A stretch of 64,000 bases of DNA from Superficieibacter sp. HKU1. GTDB taxonomy: Bacteria; Pseudomonadota; Gammaproteobacteria; Enterobacterales; Enterobacteriaceae. The stretch spans positions 3,410,001 to 3,474,000 of the forward strand of contig NZ_CP119754.1 of the NCBI RefSeq assembly GCF_029319185.1, in the 5' to 3' direction. Below, piece by piece: positions 8,595 through 16,524 of this stretch. The position numbers were made by a program, and so were the translations under genes. Within the stretch, counting starts at the first letter, position 1; each line of letters opens with the position of its first letter. The notes under the pieces are model-generated. The model saw nothing but the letters and a program-made list of their open reading frames with translations. It searched no databases and was not told the origin of the DNA.

Positions 8595-10256
8595 ATGTTG
8601 GCACAACTTACCATCAGCAATTTTGCCATCGTTCGTGAGCTTGAAATCGATTTTCACAGCGGGATGACCGCTATCACCGGTGAGACCGGCGCGGGTAAAT
8701 CTATTGCGATTGATGCGTTAGGATTGTGCCTTGGTGGCCGCGCCGAGGCCGACATGGTCCGCGCAGGGGCCAGCCGCGCTGATCTCTGCGCCCGTTTTTC
8801 CCTGAAAGACACCCCTGCTGCACTGCGCTGGCTCGAAGCAAACCAGCTTGAAGATGGCCGCGAGTGCTTACTGCGTCGCGTTATCAGCAGCGACGGGCGC
8901 TCACGTGGTTTCATTAACGGTACTGCCGTTCCCCTGTCACAGCTGCGTGAACTGGGTCAACTTCTGATCCAAATTCACGGCCAGCACGCCCATCAGCTTC
9001 TGATTAAGCCCGATCATCAAAAAAATCTGCTGGATGGTTACGCAGGCGAGGTTGAGCTCACCCAGCGGATGACAGAGCATTATCGTCAGTGGCACCAAAG
9101 CTGCCGCGCGCTGGCGCAGCACCAGCAACAAAGCCATGACCGCGCCGCGCGTGCGGAACTGCTTCAGTATCAGCTTAAAGAGCTTAATGAATTTCATCCG
9201 CAGGCGGGTGAATTCGAACAGATCGATGAAGAGTACAAGCGCCTCGCCAACAGCGGTCAACTGCTCAGCACCAGCCAGCAGGCCCTGAATCTGCTGGCAG
9301 ACGGTGAAGATACCAATCTGCAAAGCCAGCTGTACGCGGCAAAGCAGCTGGTTAGCGAGCTGGTCAGCATGGATAACAAGCTCTCAGGCATACTGGATAT
9401 GCTTGAAGAAGCCACCATCCAGATCGGCGAAGCCAGCGAAGAACTGCGTCACTACAGCGACCGTCTGGATCTCGACCCTAATCGTCTGTTTGAGCTGGAA
9501 CAACGTCTCTCCCGGCAAATTAACCTGGCGCGCAAACATCACGTCAGCCCGGAAGAACTGCCAGCGTTTCATCAGTCGCTGCTTGATGAACAGCAACAGC
9601 TCGACGATCAGGCTGACTCGCTGGAGACATTGACCCTGGCGGTTAATAAGCATCATCAACTAGCACTGGAAACCGCCCGGCAGCTCCATCAGCGCAGAAT
9701 AGTCAGCGCGCAGGAACTGGCAACGCTTATCACGGACAGCATGCATACCCTTTCAATGCCGCACGGTCAGTTTACTATCGACGTGAGTTTTGATGAGCAT
9801 CACCTGACGGCTGACGGCGCGGATCGGATTGAATTCCGGGTCACCACCAACCCCGGTCAGCCACTGCAATCTATTGCGAAAGTGGCCTCCGGTGGCGAGT
9901 TGTCACGTATCGCCTTAGCCATTCAGGTGATCACGGCGCGTAAAATGGAAACCCCGGCGCTGATTTTCGATGAAGTTGATGTCGGTATCAGCGGTCCTAC
10001 CGCAGCCGTGGTCGGTAAACTTCTGCGCCAGCTGGGCGAATCCACCCAGGTAATGTGCGTGACTCACCTGCCGCAGGTCGCGGGCTGTGGACATCACCAC
10101 TTCGTCGTCAGCAAAGAAACCGATGGCGAAATGACCGAAACTCATATGCAGCCGCTGGATAAACGCGCTCGTTTGCAGGAACTGGCGCGCCTGCTGGGGG
10201 GTAGCGAAGTCACGCGCAATACCCTGGCAAATGCGAAAGAACTGCTGGCAGCGTAA
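8595..10256 (+). CDS. recN: DNA repair protein RecN
   Basis: RecN is an SMC-like ATPase that acts in double-strand break repair. The 553-residue product has the N-terminal Walker A GETGAGKS (about residue 30), two long coiled-coil arms (about 150-370), the signature KVASGGELSRIALAIQ and Walker B ALIFDEVDVGISG. Length matches E. coli. Two LexA boxes precede it. Confidence 0.98.
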   Translation: MLAQLTISNFAIVRELEIDFHSGMTAITGETGAGKSIAIDALGLCLGGRAEADMVRAGASRADLCARFSLKDTPAALRWLEANQLEDGRECLLRRVISSDGRSRGFINGTAVPLSQLRELGQLLIQIHGQHAHQLLIKPDHQKNLLDGYAGEVELTQRMTEHYRQWHQSCRALAQHQQQSHDRAARAELLQYQLKELNEFHPQAGEFEQIDEEYKRLANSGQLLSTSQQALNLLADGEDTNLQSQLYAAKQLVSELVSMDNKLSGILDMLEEATIQIGEASEELRHYSDRLDLDPNRLFELEQRLSRQINLARKHHVSPEELPAFHQSLLDEQQQLDDQADSLETLTLAVNKHHQLALETARQLHQRRIVSAQELATLITDSMHTLSMPHGQFTIDVSFDEHHLTADGADRIEFRVTTNPGQPLQSIAKVASGGELSRIALAIQVITARKMETPALIFDEVDVGISGPTAAVVGKLLRQLGESTQVMCVTHLPQVAGCGHHHFVVSKETDGEMTETHMQPLDKRARLQELARLLGGSEVTRNTLANAKELLAA

Positions 10257-10404
10257 ACTTTTTTGATATCCGGGAGTCTGAGTTCACGATAAAATCGCCG
10301 TATGACCAGGTATCAAAGGTTTTAAAGTGGTTAAAGGTCTATTATCATCGGCATATTACATATGAGCCGCGTACTGCTCGGGCCCGAAAAGGAATCAAAT
10401 CACT

Positions 10405-10749
10405 ATGCGCTGTAAAACGCTGACTGCTGCCGCAGCGGTTCTTCTGATGTTGACCGCAGGCTGTTCCACTCTGGAGCGAGTGGTTTACCGCCCTGACATC
10501 AACCAGGGAAACTATCTGGCACCTAACGATGTATCAAAAATTCGTGTCGGTATGATGCAACAGCAGGTTGCTTATGCACTGGGTACACCGATGATGTCCG
10601 ATCCGTTTGGCACTAACACCTGGTTCTACGTATTCCGCCAGCAGCCAGGACATGAAGATGTGACTCAGCAGACGCTGACCCTGACCTTTAACAGCAGCGG
10701 CACGTTGACGAATATCGACAATAAACCCGCGCTTACGAACGACAAATAA
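10405..10749 (+). CDS. bamE: outer membrane protein assembly factor BamE
   Basis: BamE is a lipoprotein of the BAM complex that inserts beta-barrels. The 114-residue product has a lipobox signal peptide ending LLMLTAGC, then the compact SmpA/OmlA fold (SKIRVGMMQQQVAYALGTP, NTWFYVFRQQ). It is followed by a strong terminator. Confidence 0.97.
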   Translation: MRCKTLTAAAAVLLMLTAGCSTLERVVYRPDINQGNYLAPNDVSKIRVGMMQQQVAYALGTPMMSDPFGTNTWFYVFRQQPGHEDVTQQTLTLTFNSSGTLTNIDNKPALTNDK

Positions 10750-10754
10750 AGCGA

Positions 10755-10780
10755 AAAAAGGTGCCTTTCGGCACCTTTTT
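10755..10780 (+). terminator. terminator after bamE
   Basis: AAAAAGGTGCC and GGCACCTTTTT pair around a four-base loop and end in a T run, six bases after the bamE stop. Confidence 0.92.
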
Positions 10781-10810
10781 GTTAAAACCGCTGGCACTCA
10801 TTATTTAACG

Positions 10811-11104
10811 CTATTTATTCGCCGCCGACTTATCCGCACGCTGACGACGCAGTTCTTTAGGATCGGCAATCAGCGGACGATAAACCTCAACGCGATCGCC
10901 ATCGTGGACAGGGTCCTGTAATTTTACCGGACGGCTGTATATCCCCACTTTACTCTGACTGAGATCGATCTCAGTGCGCAGCGCCAGCAGGCCTGAAGCG
11001 CGGATAGCGTCTTCTACCGTAGCGCCTTCTTCCAGCGTCACCTTCAGCAAGTACTGCTTCTCAGGAAAGCCGTAGGCAACAGCCACCTCGATCTTACCCG
11101 GCAC
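10811..11104 (-). CDS. rnfH: RnfH family ubiquitin-like protein
   Basis: The GTG at 11104 starts a 97-residue product (VPGKIEVAVAYGFPEKQYLL) that matches E. coli RnfH/RatB, a small ubiquitin-fold (beta-grasp) protein of unclear function. The longer frame upstream reads through ratA and is not homologous. It overlaps the end of ratA by 11 bases, so the two are translated together. Confidence 0.93.
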   Translation of the reverse strand: MPGKIEVAVAYGFPEKQYLLKVTLEEGATVEDAIRASGLLALRTEIDLSQSKVGIYSRPVKLQDPVHDGDRVEVYRPLIADPKELRRQRADKSAANK

Positions 11105-11531
11105 TGTAAACCTCTTTCGCGCGCGTCGTAAAAGCCTGCACCATGCTGGCCGCCAGCTCTTTGAAAATACGGCCGAACGCCAGTTCAATCAGCATATTGG
11201 TAAACTCAAAATCGAGCTGAAACTCAATTTTGCAGGCATCCTGACCGAGCGGCGTAAACTTCCAGCCGCCGATAAGTTTTTTGAACGGCCCATCAACCAG
11301 ATGCATCAGAATACTTTGATTGCTGTTAAGCGTATTACGGGTAGTAAAGGTTTTGCTGATCCCGGCTTTCGAGACATCAACGGCCGCCGTCATTTGCGTT
11401 GGCCCGGACTCAAGCACCCGGCTACCGGTACACCCCGGAATAAACTCAGGATATGAGTCCACATCATTTACTAGCTTGTACATCTGCTCCGCGCTGAAAG
11501 GGACCAGAGCAGTACGATTAATCTGTGGCAT
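11094..11531 (-). CDS. ratA: RatA/PasT, START-domain ribosome association inhibitor and ubiquinone-binding protein
   Basis: The 145-residue product starts MPQINRTALVPFSAEQMYKL, the known N-terminus; fifteen upstream residues in the same frame have no homologue. It is a SRPBCC (START-like) protein with FTTRN and FKKLIGGWKFTPL motifs. E. coli RatA was described as blocking 70S assembly, and relatives (COQ10) bind ubiquinone. Downstream overlap with rnfH and divergence from smpB match other enterobacteria. Confidence 0.93.
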   Translation of the reverse strand: MPQINRTALVPFSAEQMYKLVNDVDSYPEFIPGCTGSRVLESGPTQMTAAVDVSKAGISKTFTTRNTLNSNQSILMHLVDGPFKKLIGGWKFTPLGQDACKIEFQLDFEFTNMLIELAFGRIFKELAASMVQAFTTRAKEVYSAG

Positions 11532-11680
11532 AGCGATTCCCAGGAACTTACACACCAGAATAATAACATTTATCACACGTTAAAAAAAACGCTCTGCCGC
11601 AACTCGTGCTAAGATACCTCATTACGCCTCGAAGGAGAGTTGAGGCCGATTAAGATCAGATTAGCGATGTTCAGGATACT

Positions 11681-12163
11681 ATGACCAAGAAAAAATCCCA
11701 CAAACCTGGATCAGCCACCATTGCGCTGAATAAACGCGCCCGTCACGAATATTTTATCGAAGATGAATTTGAAGCGGGCCTGGCGCTACAAGGCTGGGAA
11801 GTAAAATCCCTGCGTGCAGGCAAGGCTAACATCAGCGATAGCTATGTTATTTTGAAAGAGGGCGAAGCGTACCTGTTTGGTGCGAACTTTACGCCGTTGA
11901 TGGTTGCCTCATCACACGTCGTCTGCGATCCGACACGCACCCGTAAACTGCTGCTGAACCAGCGCGAACTGGATACATTGTATGGCCGGGTGAATCGGGA
12001 AGGTCACACGGTCGTTGCGCTCTCGTTGTACTGGAAAAATGCCTGGTGCAAAGTCAAAATCGGCGTAGCGAAAGGTAAGAAACAGCATGATAAGCGTTCG
12101 GATATCAAAGAGCGTGAATGGCAGGTCGACAAAGCCCGCATCATGAAACATGCAGGACGTTAA
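11681..12163 (+). CDS. smpB: SsrA-binding protein SmpB
   Basis: SmpB binds tmRNA and brings it to stalled ribosomes for trans-translation. The 160-residue product has the oligonucleotide-binding core (LALQGWEVKSLRAGKANI, FGANFTPL) and the basic C-terminal tail KREWQ/DKARIMKH that enters the mRNA channel. Length equals E. coli. ssrA lies 213 bases downstream. Confidence 0.98.
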   Translation: MTKKKSHKPGSATIALNKRARHEYFIEDEFEAGLALQGWEVKSLRAGKANISDSYVILKEGEAYLFGANFTPLMVASSHVVCDPTRTRKLLLNQRELDTLYGRVNREGHTVVALSLYWKNAWCKVKIGVAKGKKQHDKRSDIKEREWQVDKARIMKHAGR

Positions 12164-12170
12164 GTCCGTC

Positions 12171-12206
12171 ACCCGGTCGTCAGGGCTTTACGACCGGGTC
12201 GACTTT
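12171..12206 (+). terminator. terminator after smpB
   Basis: ACCCGGTCGT and ACGACCGGGT form a ten-pair stem, followed by CGACTTTTG. Confidence 0.85.
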
Positions 12207-12332
12207 TGTACCGTTATGCCACGTCCTTAAATCCTTTTATCTTTGTTAAATCTGCGCTTATCTCTTTGTAACCTCTACTTTTTGTACACTTATTAAGCAA
12301 AAATAAATGCTTATAAACCACGTGACAGAGAC

Positions 12333-12362
12333 TGGCATCAAACGTCACAAATCTGTTATACT
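12333..12362 (+). promoter_or_regulatory. promoter of ssrA
   Basis: TATACT at 12357-12362 is a near-perfect -10, 14 bases before the mature 5' end, with TGGCAT 18 bases upstream as a weak -35. A short 5' leader to be trimmed by RNase P is expected. Confidence 0.65.
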
Positions 12363-12376
12363 CAACGTAACACATT

Positions 12377-12740
12377 GGGGCTGATTCTGGATTCGACGGG
12401 ATTTGCGAAACCCAAGGTGCATGCCGAGGGGCGGTTGGCCTCGTAAAAAGCCGCAAAAAAATAGTCGCAAACGACGAAAACTACGCTTTAGCAGCTTAAT
12501 AACCTGCTAAGAGCCCTCTCTCCCTAGCTTCCGCTCTTAAGACGGGGATCAAAGAGAGGTCAAACCCAAAAGAGATCGCGTGGATGCCTTGCCTGGGGTT
12601 GAAGCGTTAAAACTAATCAGGCTAGTCTGGTAGTGGCGTGTCTGTCCGCAGGTGCCTGGCGAATGTAAAGACTGACTAAGCATGTAGTACCGAGGATGTA
12701 GGAATTTCGGACGCGGGTTCAACTCCCGCCAGCTCCACCA
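12377..12740 (+). ncRNA. ssrA: tmRNA (SsrA)
   Basis: The 364-base RNA starts GGGGCTGATTCTGG and ends in a T arm and acceptor TTCAACTCCCGCCAGCTCCA plus CCA, forming the tRNA-Ala-like part. The tag frame at 12467-12499 reads ANDENYALAA then TAA, the standard enterobacterial degradation tag. Four pseudoknot regions follow. Its last 36 bases are the left attachment site, so the prophage leaves the RNA sequence complete but separates it from its own terminator. Confidence 0.98.
12705..12740 (+). repeat. attL: attL, 3' end of ssrA
   Basis: The 36 bases from TTTCGGACGCGGG to CCACCA recur at 56405-56440 with one mismatch (G at 12713, A at 56413). They include the T arm and CCA end of tmRNA, a classic tyrosine-integrase target. 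Confidence 0.95.
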
Positions 12741-12833
12741 CTTTTGATAGGACTGCACCCGGACAGTGACTTTATAAACAGGCACTTACGGACACTGACC
12801 AGACAGTAAGCAGACCGAGAAAAGACAAAAACA

Positions 12834-12856
12834 TGCACGTGAAATGCACGTGCACT
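12834..12856. repeat. candidate integrase arm-type sites, left end
   Basis: TGCACGTGAAATGCACGT followed by GCACTT lies 94 bases inside attL. A close copy, TGCACGTAAAATGCACTT, lies at 56338-56355 beside attR. Paired repeats near both ends fit arm sites bound by the integrase N-terminus. Function is inferred from position only. Confidence 0.5.
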
Positions 12857-12861
12857 TAGAT

Positions 12862-12892
12862 AAACGCCTCATGATTCACGTCTGGGGCGTTT
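12862..12892. terminator. hairpin between ssrA/attL and umuC
   Basis: AAACGCC and GGCGTTT pair across a 17-base loop, followed on the plus strand by TCTATTTG. It lies 24 bases past the umuC stop and may end both umuC and read-through from ssrA, whose native terminator was moved 43.7 kb away. Confidence 0.5.
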
Positions 12893-12915
12893 CTATTTGT
12901 AACAAATGGTAACTT

Positions 12916-14181
12916 TTAAACAGCTTTGACAACGGGTAAATCGCTTATGCGCGTTGTATAGCAAGGTGATAACATCTCCCGCTTCATCTTCCAGGCCTGC
13001 TGGATGCCCTGCCCGGCAAAATAAAGTGTCCCGCGCCCCTGTTTGTTCAACTTGTCCATCAGCGCCATTAATGCGTCGCTGTCCGCGCGCGGGGCGATAT
13101 CATCGAACAAGTTCAACTGAGCCACACCCTGACTGAAGAAATCACCAAGCATGATCCCGGCTTTCTGATACCGATGTCCGTCCCGCCAGATGGCATCAAG
13201 ACAGCGCGTCGCGGCGGCGATGATGTCGCGGGTATCCTGCGTCGGCGTCAGCAGCTTCATGCCCGCGCTGTTCCCGTAATATGGCTGGCTGGCGAATGGC
13301 GACGTTTTGACGAACGCTGAAACGTACCGGCAGTACTGATGCTCTTCCCGCAGCTTTTCCGCGGCGCGGGCCGCGTAACTGCATATTGCCTGGCGCATCG
13401 CTTCATAGTCAGTAATTTTCTCACCGAAAGAACGGCTGCACACTAGTTCCTGTTTTGCGGGTGCGAACTCTTCAAGCTCCAGACATGGCTCGCCGCGCAG
13501 TTCCCGCACCGTGCGTTCCAGGACAACATTGAAATGCTTTCTGATAAAGCGGATGTCAGCATCAGCCAGTTGCAGGACATTTTTGATGCCCATCGCCTCG
13601 AGCTTTTTTCCAATGCGCCTACCCACGCCCCACACTTCGTCGATCGGCATAATCGCCATGAGGCGTCGCTGGCGCGCCTCGTTCGACAAATCCACTACAC
13701 CGCCCGTCTTATGCCATTGCTTCGCCGCATGATTTGCAAGCTTCGCCAGCGTCTTTGTCGGCGCGATGCCGACGCCGACGGTCAGCCTGGTGTTTCGCCT
13801 GATGGTCTCGCGGATCTCCTTCCCAAAGTCTTCCAGGTTGCGACAATTCCTGACGCCGGTTAGATCACAAAATGCTTCATCAATGCTATACACCTCGACG
13901 CGCGGGCATAGCATTTCCAGCGTATCCATAACCCGCTGGCTCATATCGCCGTAAAGCTCATAGTTGCTGGAGAAAGCGATTACCCGTTCAGGAAACTGCA
14001 TTTCGCGCAACTGAAACCAGGGCAACCCCATTTTGATTCCCAGCTTTTTGGCTTCCGCGCTGCGCGCAATAACGCATCCATCGTTATTTGACAGCACAAC
14101 CACCGGACGGCCGGCAAGATCCGGACGCCAGGCAGTTTCGCAGCTCGCGTAAAACGAATTAACATCAACGAGGGCGAACAT
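12916..14181 (-). CDS. umuC: UmuC-like Y-family DNA polymerase V subunit
   Basis: The 421-residue product is the catalytic subunit of translesion polymerase V. It begins FALVDVNSFYASCE with the metal-binding D, has VYSIDEAFCDLTG with the second acidic pair, the RKTL-like APTKTLAKLANH and a C-terminal little-finger region. Full length matches UmuC (422). It overlaps umuD by 17 bases. Phage-borne umuDC copies raise mutagenesis after damage; control is by the LexA box upstream. Confidence 0.95.
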   Translation of the reverse strand: MFALVDVNSFYASCETAWRPDLAGRPVVVLSNNDGCVIARSAEAKKLGIKMGLPWFQLREMQFPERVIAFSSNYELYGDMSQRVMDTLEMLCPRVEVYSIDEAFCDLTGVRNCRNLEDFGKEIRETIRRNTRLTVGVGIAPTKTLAKLANHAAKQWHKTGGVVDLSNEARQRRLMAIMPIDEVWGVGRRIGKKLEAMGIKNVLQLADADIRFIRKHFNVVLERTVRELRGEPCLELEEFAPAKQELVCSRSFGEKITDYEAMRQAICSYAARAAEKLREEHQYCRYVSAFVKTSPFASQPYYGNSAGMKLLTPTQDTRDIIAAATRCLDAIWRDGHRYQKAGIMLGDFFSQGVAQLNLFDDIAPRADSDALMALMDKLNKQGRGTLYFAGQGIQQAWKMKREMLSPCYTTRISDLPVVKAV

Positions 14182-14602
14182 TTCGATTCAGCGTGTTAAT
14201 AACAGTGATCACCACGCCGACGATCTTAAGATCTTCGCCGTCATGAATAGGAATTGAGGGATAGGCGGGATTTTCTGCCCTGAGCTGGGCGTAAGGATGG
14301 GTGACAAGCCGCTTTACGGTGAATTCGCCGCCAATATTGGCAACGACAATATCGTTATGCTGTGCGTGAAGACTGAAATCCACCAGCAGAAAGGAGCCAT
14401 CAAGGATACCCGCATTCACCATAGAATCACCAGCCACTTTTAATGCGTAAGTCGATGACGGTCGGGCAATTAAATACGAAACAAGATCTATTCCGCTGTC
14501 TATATAATCAGCAGCCGGACTCGGGAAACCTGCGGAAACGACATCATTATAAACTGGGATGCCAGCCGGTTTTATCGGCTGGCTAATTGGTTGGAATTGC
14601 AT
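14165..14602 (-). CDS. umuD: UmuD-like polymerase V accessory protein
   Basis: UmuD is cut by RecA filaments to UmuD', the partner of UmuC. The product has the Ala-Gly/Phe cleavage region SAGFPSPA, the catalytic Ser in GDSMVNAGI and the Lys in FTVKRL of the S24 family. AGGAGG lies six bases before the ATG at 14602; an ATG at 14605 is also possible. At 145 residues it is near the usual 139. It forms an SOS operon with umuC. Confidence 0.94.
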   Translation of the reverse strand: MQFQPISQPIKPAGIPVYNDVVSAGFPSPAADYIDSGIDLVSYLIARPSSTYALKVAGDSMVNAGILDGSFLLVDFSLHAQHNDIVVANIGGEFTVKRLVTHPYAQLRAENPAYPSIPIHDGEDLKIVGVVITVINTLNRNVRPR

Positions 14603-14623
14603 CATATGCCTCCTTCTTATTAT

Positions 14624-14643
14624 TACTGTGTATACATACAGTA
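14624..14643. promoter_or_regulatory. LexA box of the phage umuDC operon
   Basis: TACTGTGTATACATACAGTA is a nearly perfect palindrome with CTGT-N8-ACAG, 21 bases upstream of umuD. Confidence 0.9.
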
Positions 14644-14730
14644 GTTTTTAAACAAAAGGAGATCAATACGGCGGCGGCTATTAATTCTCAGCACTGAAGC
14701 ATGTCACTATGCATAAGTTAACGGTCAGCC

Positions 14731-14943
14731 ATGACCCCGGAAGTGCGTATCAACCTTGTGATTTCGGCAAAGAGAGTTACTCTTAAAATTCCTGCCAGGC
14801 TTTCGAGAAATGTCGTTAGTAAAACAGATGTCTGCATGGACATCCTGACAGTCTTAAGTGAAGCCACAGACAGATACCTATCTGCCCAAACTTTTCTTCC
14901 TGAGTTCACCGTATTACACCTAATAAGTGGCTGTTATGTATAA
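14731..14943 (+). CDS. possible small ORF upstream of the AriR-like gene
   Basis: An ATG at 14731 opens 70 codons that stop within the first codons of the AriR-like gene (TATGTATAA). I see no good ribosome binding site and recognise no family. The stop-start overlap could mean coupling, or chance. A frame on the other strand is equally open, so this is a weak call. Confidence 0.22.
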   Translation: MTPEVRINLVISAKRVTLKIPARLSRNVVSKTDVCMDILTVLSEATDRYLSAQTFLPEFTVLHLISGCYV

Positions 14944-15217
14944 AGAAGACAAAAAGCTTACTGACATTATTCTTGGCGAAGCTGTGATTAATATACTGGA
15001 TTCTGACGCGCCGGTTAGTTTTGAAGCTCTTCTGACTGAACTGGAATCCATGTTGATGGCTGAAAGAATTGCTGAAAGGAAAAAAGCAATCCTTTCGGCC
15101 ATTAACTTAGTAAAGGCTAATCTGCCAAAAACTGATGCATCAACATCCAGAAGGATGAGTATAGGGAAGGAGATTGTGTTTTTTTCTACATATTTACCCA
15201 CAAATATACCAGTGTAA
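14936..15217 (+). CDS. YmgB/AriR/YcgZ-like small regulator
   Basis: The 93-residue product has the pattern of the AriR family: ILGEAVINILDSDAPVSFEA, then LLTELESML and a helix ending SAINLVKAN. AriR-like proteins are small dimeric helical proteins tied to acid resistance, biofilm and two-component signalling (YcgZ connectors). It stands alone between umuDC and the tail fibre, on the opposite strand to the late genes, as a lysogeny-expressed cargo gene would. The C-terminal 25 residues diverge. Identification is by pattern only. Confidence 0.55.
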   Translation: MYKEDKKLTDIILGEAVINILDSDAPVSFEALLTELESMLMAERIAERKKAILSAINLVKANLPKTDASTSRRMSIGKEIVFFSTYLPTNIPV

Positions 15218-15306
15218 TAGCCAGCTTTTAACAACTCCCGATTTGCCATGGATGGCTGGAGTATTTTAAAAGTGGATGATTTATTTGGAGTAAGATATCG
15301 ACGAGT

Positions 15307-16458
15307 TTACTGCCGGGAATCAAGCTGAGTTTTCAAATCGTTAACGGTGTTTTGCAGGTCGATAATCTGGTCTTCCATCGCCTGCATCGCTAACGTCATT
15401 TTTGCCATCATTGCCACGGTGTCCAGGCTAAACGCTTTTGTCGGGTCGAGTTCATCACCTTCTGCCAGCCCTTCACCTTCGACACACTCCGGGCTGACTT
15501 CTTTCAGGTCGTTAGCGATGAAGCCCAGTTTAGTGTCCGATTCAGGGATGAGACCATCGCCGCGCGCCTTGAATTTAAAAGTGGCCGTGGCCCACTGCAT
15601 TAGTTCACCCAGCGCCACCAGTCGAGCTTTTTTCGGCGTGTATTTGATGAGCTTCTTAAGCTGCCGATCCGATGAGGATTGCATAGCAAGGAAGCCGATA
15701 GTCGAGCTATCAACGTATAGCCCCATCTTTGCGGTGCTTTCCCACCCGAAAGAATAAAGGTTCCCGGTTACGGCGCTATTTTGTCCTACACCTTTTCGTG
15801 ACGCGTAACCACGAACGCAATCTATTCGTCCGTTGTTATAAAGTCCGTCGCCGTCGAGTTGAATTGCGTCAAAATTCCCGCCAACCGTAAACGTCATGCT
15901 GTTTTCGGTATTAGAGGTGATTTTCGCTTTTCCGTCACGGATATGAATCTGGTTAGGGAAAACGACTTTCCCGGTAAATACCGGGTCGTTGGTAAAGGCC
16001 AGCTTTTGCCAGGTCGTCCATGATGCGATCCCGCTGGCGTTTGCGTTGCCAGTCCTGACCCATACATTTTGGTTGTTAAAGGGGAAATATAGCTGAGTGC
16101 ATCCAGCGAGGCCGTTTGCAGCGTTCTGCATAACCAGAAGGTTACCTGCGACGTATTCAGGGTAATTTCGCGCCGCGGTCGCATTGGCTGAAGCAGGCTG
16201 AATCCAGAACCCTTCGTTCCTGCCGTCAACTTCGTTAAGCAGCCGGGTCCCAAGATTACCATTTTGCTTAATGGTCCCGACAGTTGCGGCCATCATTTTT
16301 GCCCACGTTGACGCCGCGAACGTGGAACCGTCGGCGCGAGTTAACGTTACGTCGGTCTGAGCGCTGGAAAACATCTTGTCCTGATTCTGTAAATCAAGCT
16401 GAGCGAGCTGAAGAATCTTTGTCAGCCCTGCAGCCAGTTCATCGGAAATAGTTGCCAT
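15307..16458 (-). CDS. tail fibre/spike with S74 intramolecular chaperone domain
   Basis: The 383-residue product starts MATISDELAAGLTKILQLAQ and has a beta-rich middle. The C-terminal 120 residues carry the S74 self-cleaving chaperone: the SSSDRQLKK Ser-Lys dyad (about residue 262), LGFIANDLKEVSPE and a terminal coiled coil (MEDQIIDLQNTVNDLKTQL). This domain folds the trimer and is then released. The fibre lies directly after the J-like gene, with GAGGAATAAAAA before its ATG. No tail-fibre assembly (tfa) gene follows. Confidence 0.88.
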   Translation of the reverse strand: MATISDELAAGLTKILQLAQLDLQNQDKMFSSAQTDVTLTRADGSTFAASTWAKMMAATVGTIKQNGNLGTRLLNEVDGRNEGFWIQPASANATAARNYPEYVAGNLLVMQNAANGLAGCTQLYFPFNNQNVWVRTGNANASGIASWTTWQKLAFTNDPVFTGKVVFPNQIHIRDGKAKITSNTENSMTFTVGGNFDAIQLDGDGLYNNGRIDCVRGYASRKGVGQNSAVTGNLYSFGWESTAKMGLYVDSSTIGFLAMQSSSDRQLKKLIKYTPKKARLVALGELMQWATATFKFKARGDGLIPESDTKLGFIANDLKEVSPECVEGEGLAEGDELDPTKAFSLDTVAMMAKMTLAMQAMEDQIIDLQNTVNDLKTQLDSRQ

Positions 16459-16524
16459 TTTTTATTCCTCAAAAAAGGGAGGCAAGAGCCTCCCGTTAAA
16501 TGGTTTATTTAACTGAAATATTTA

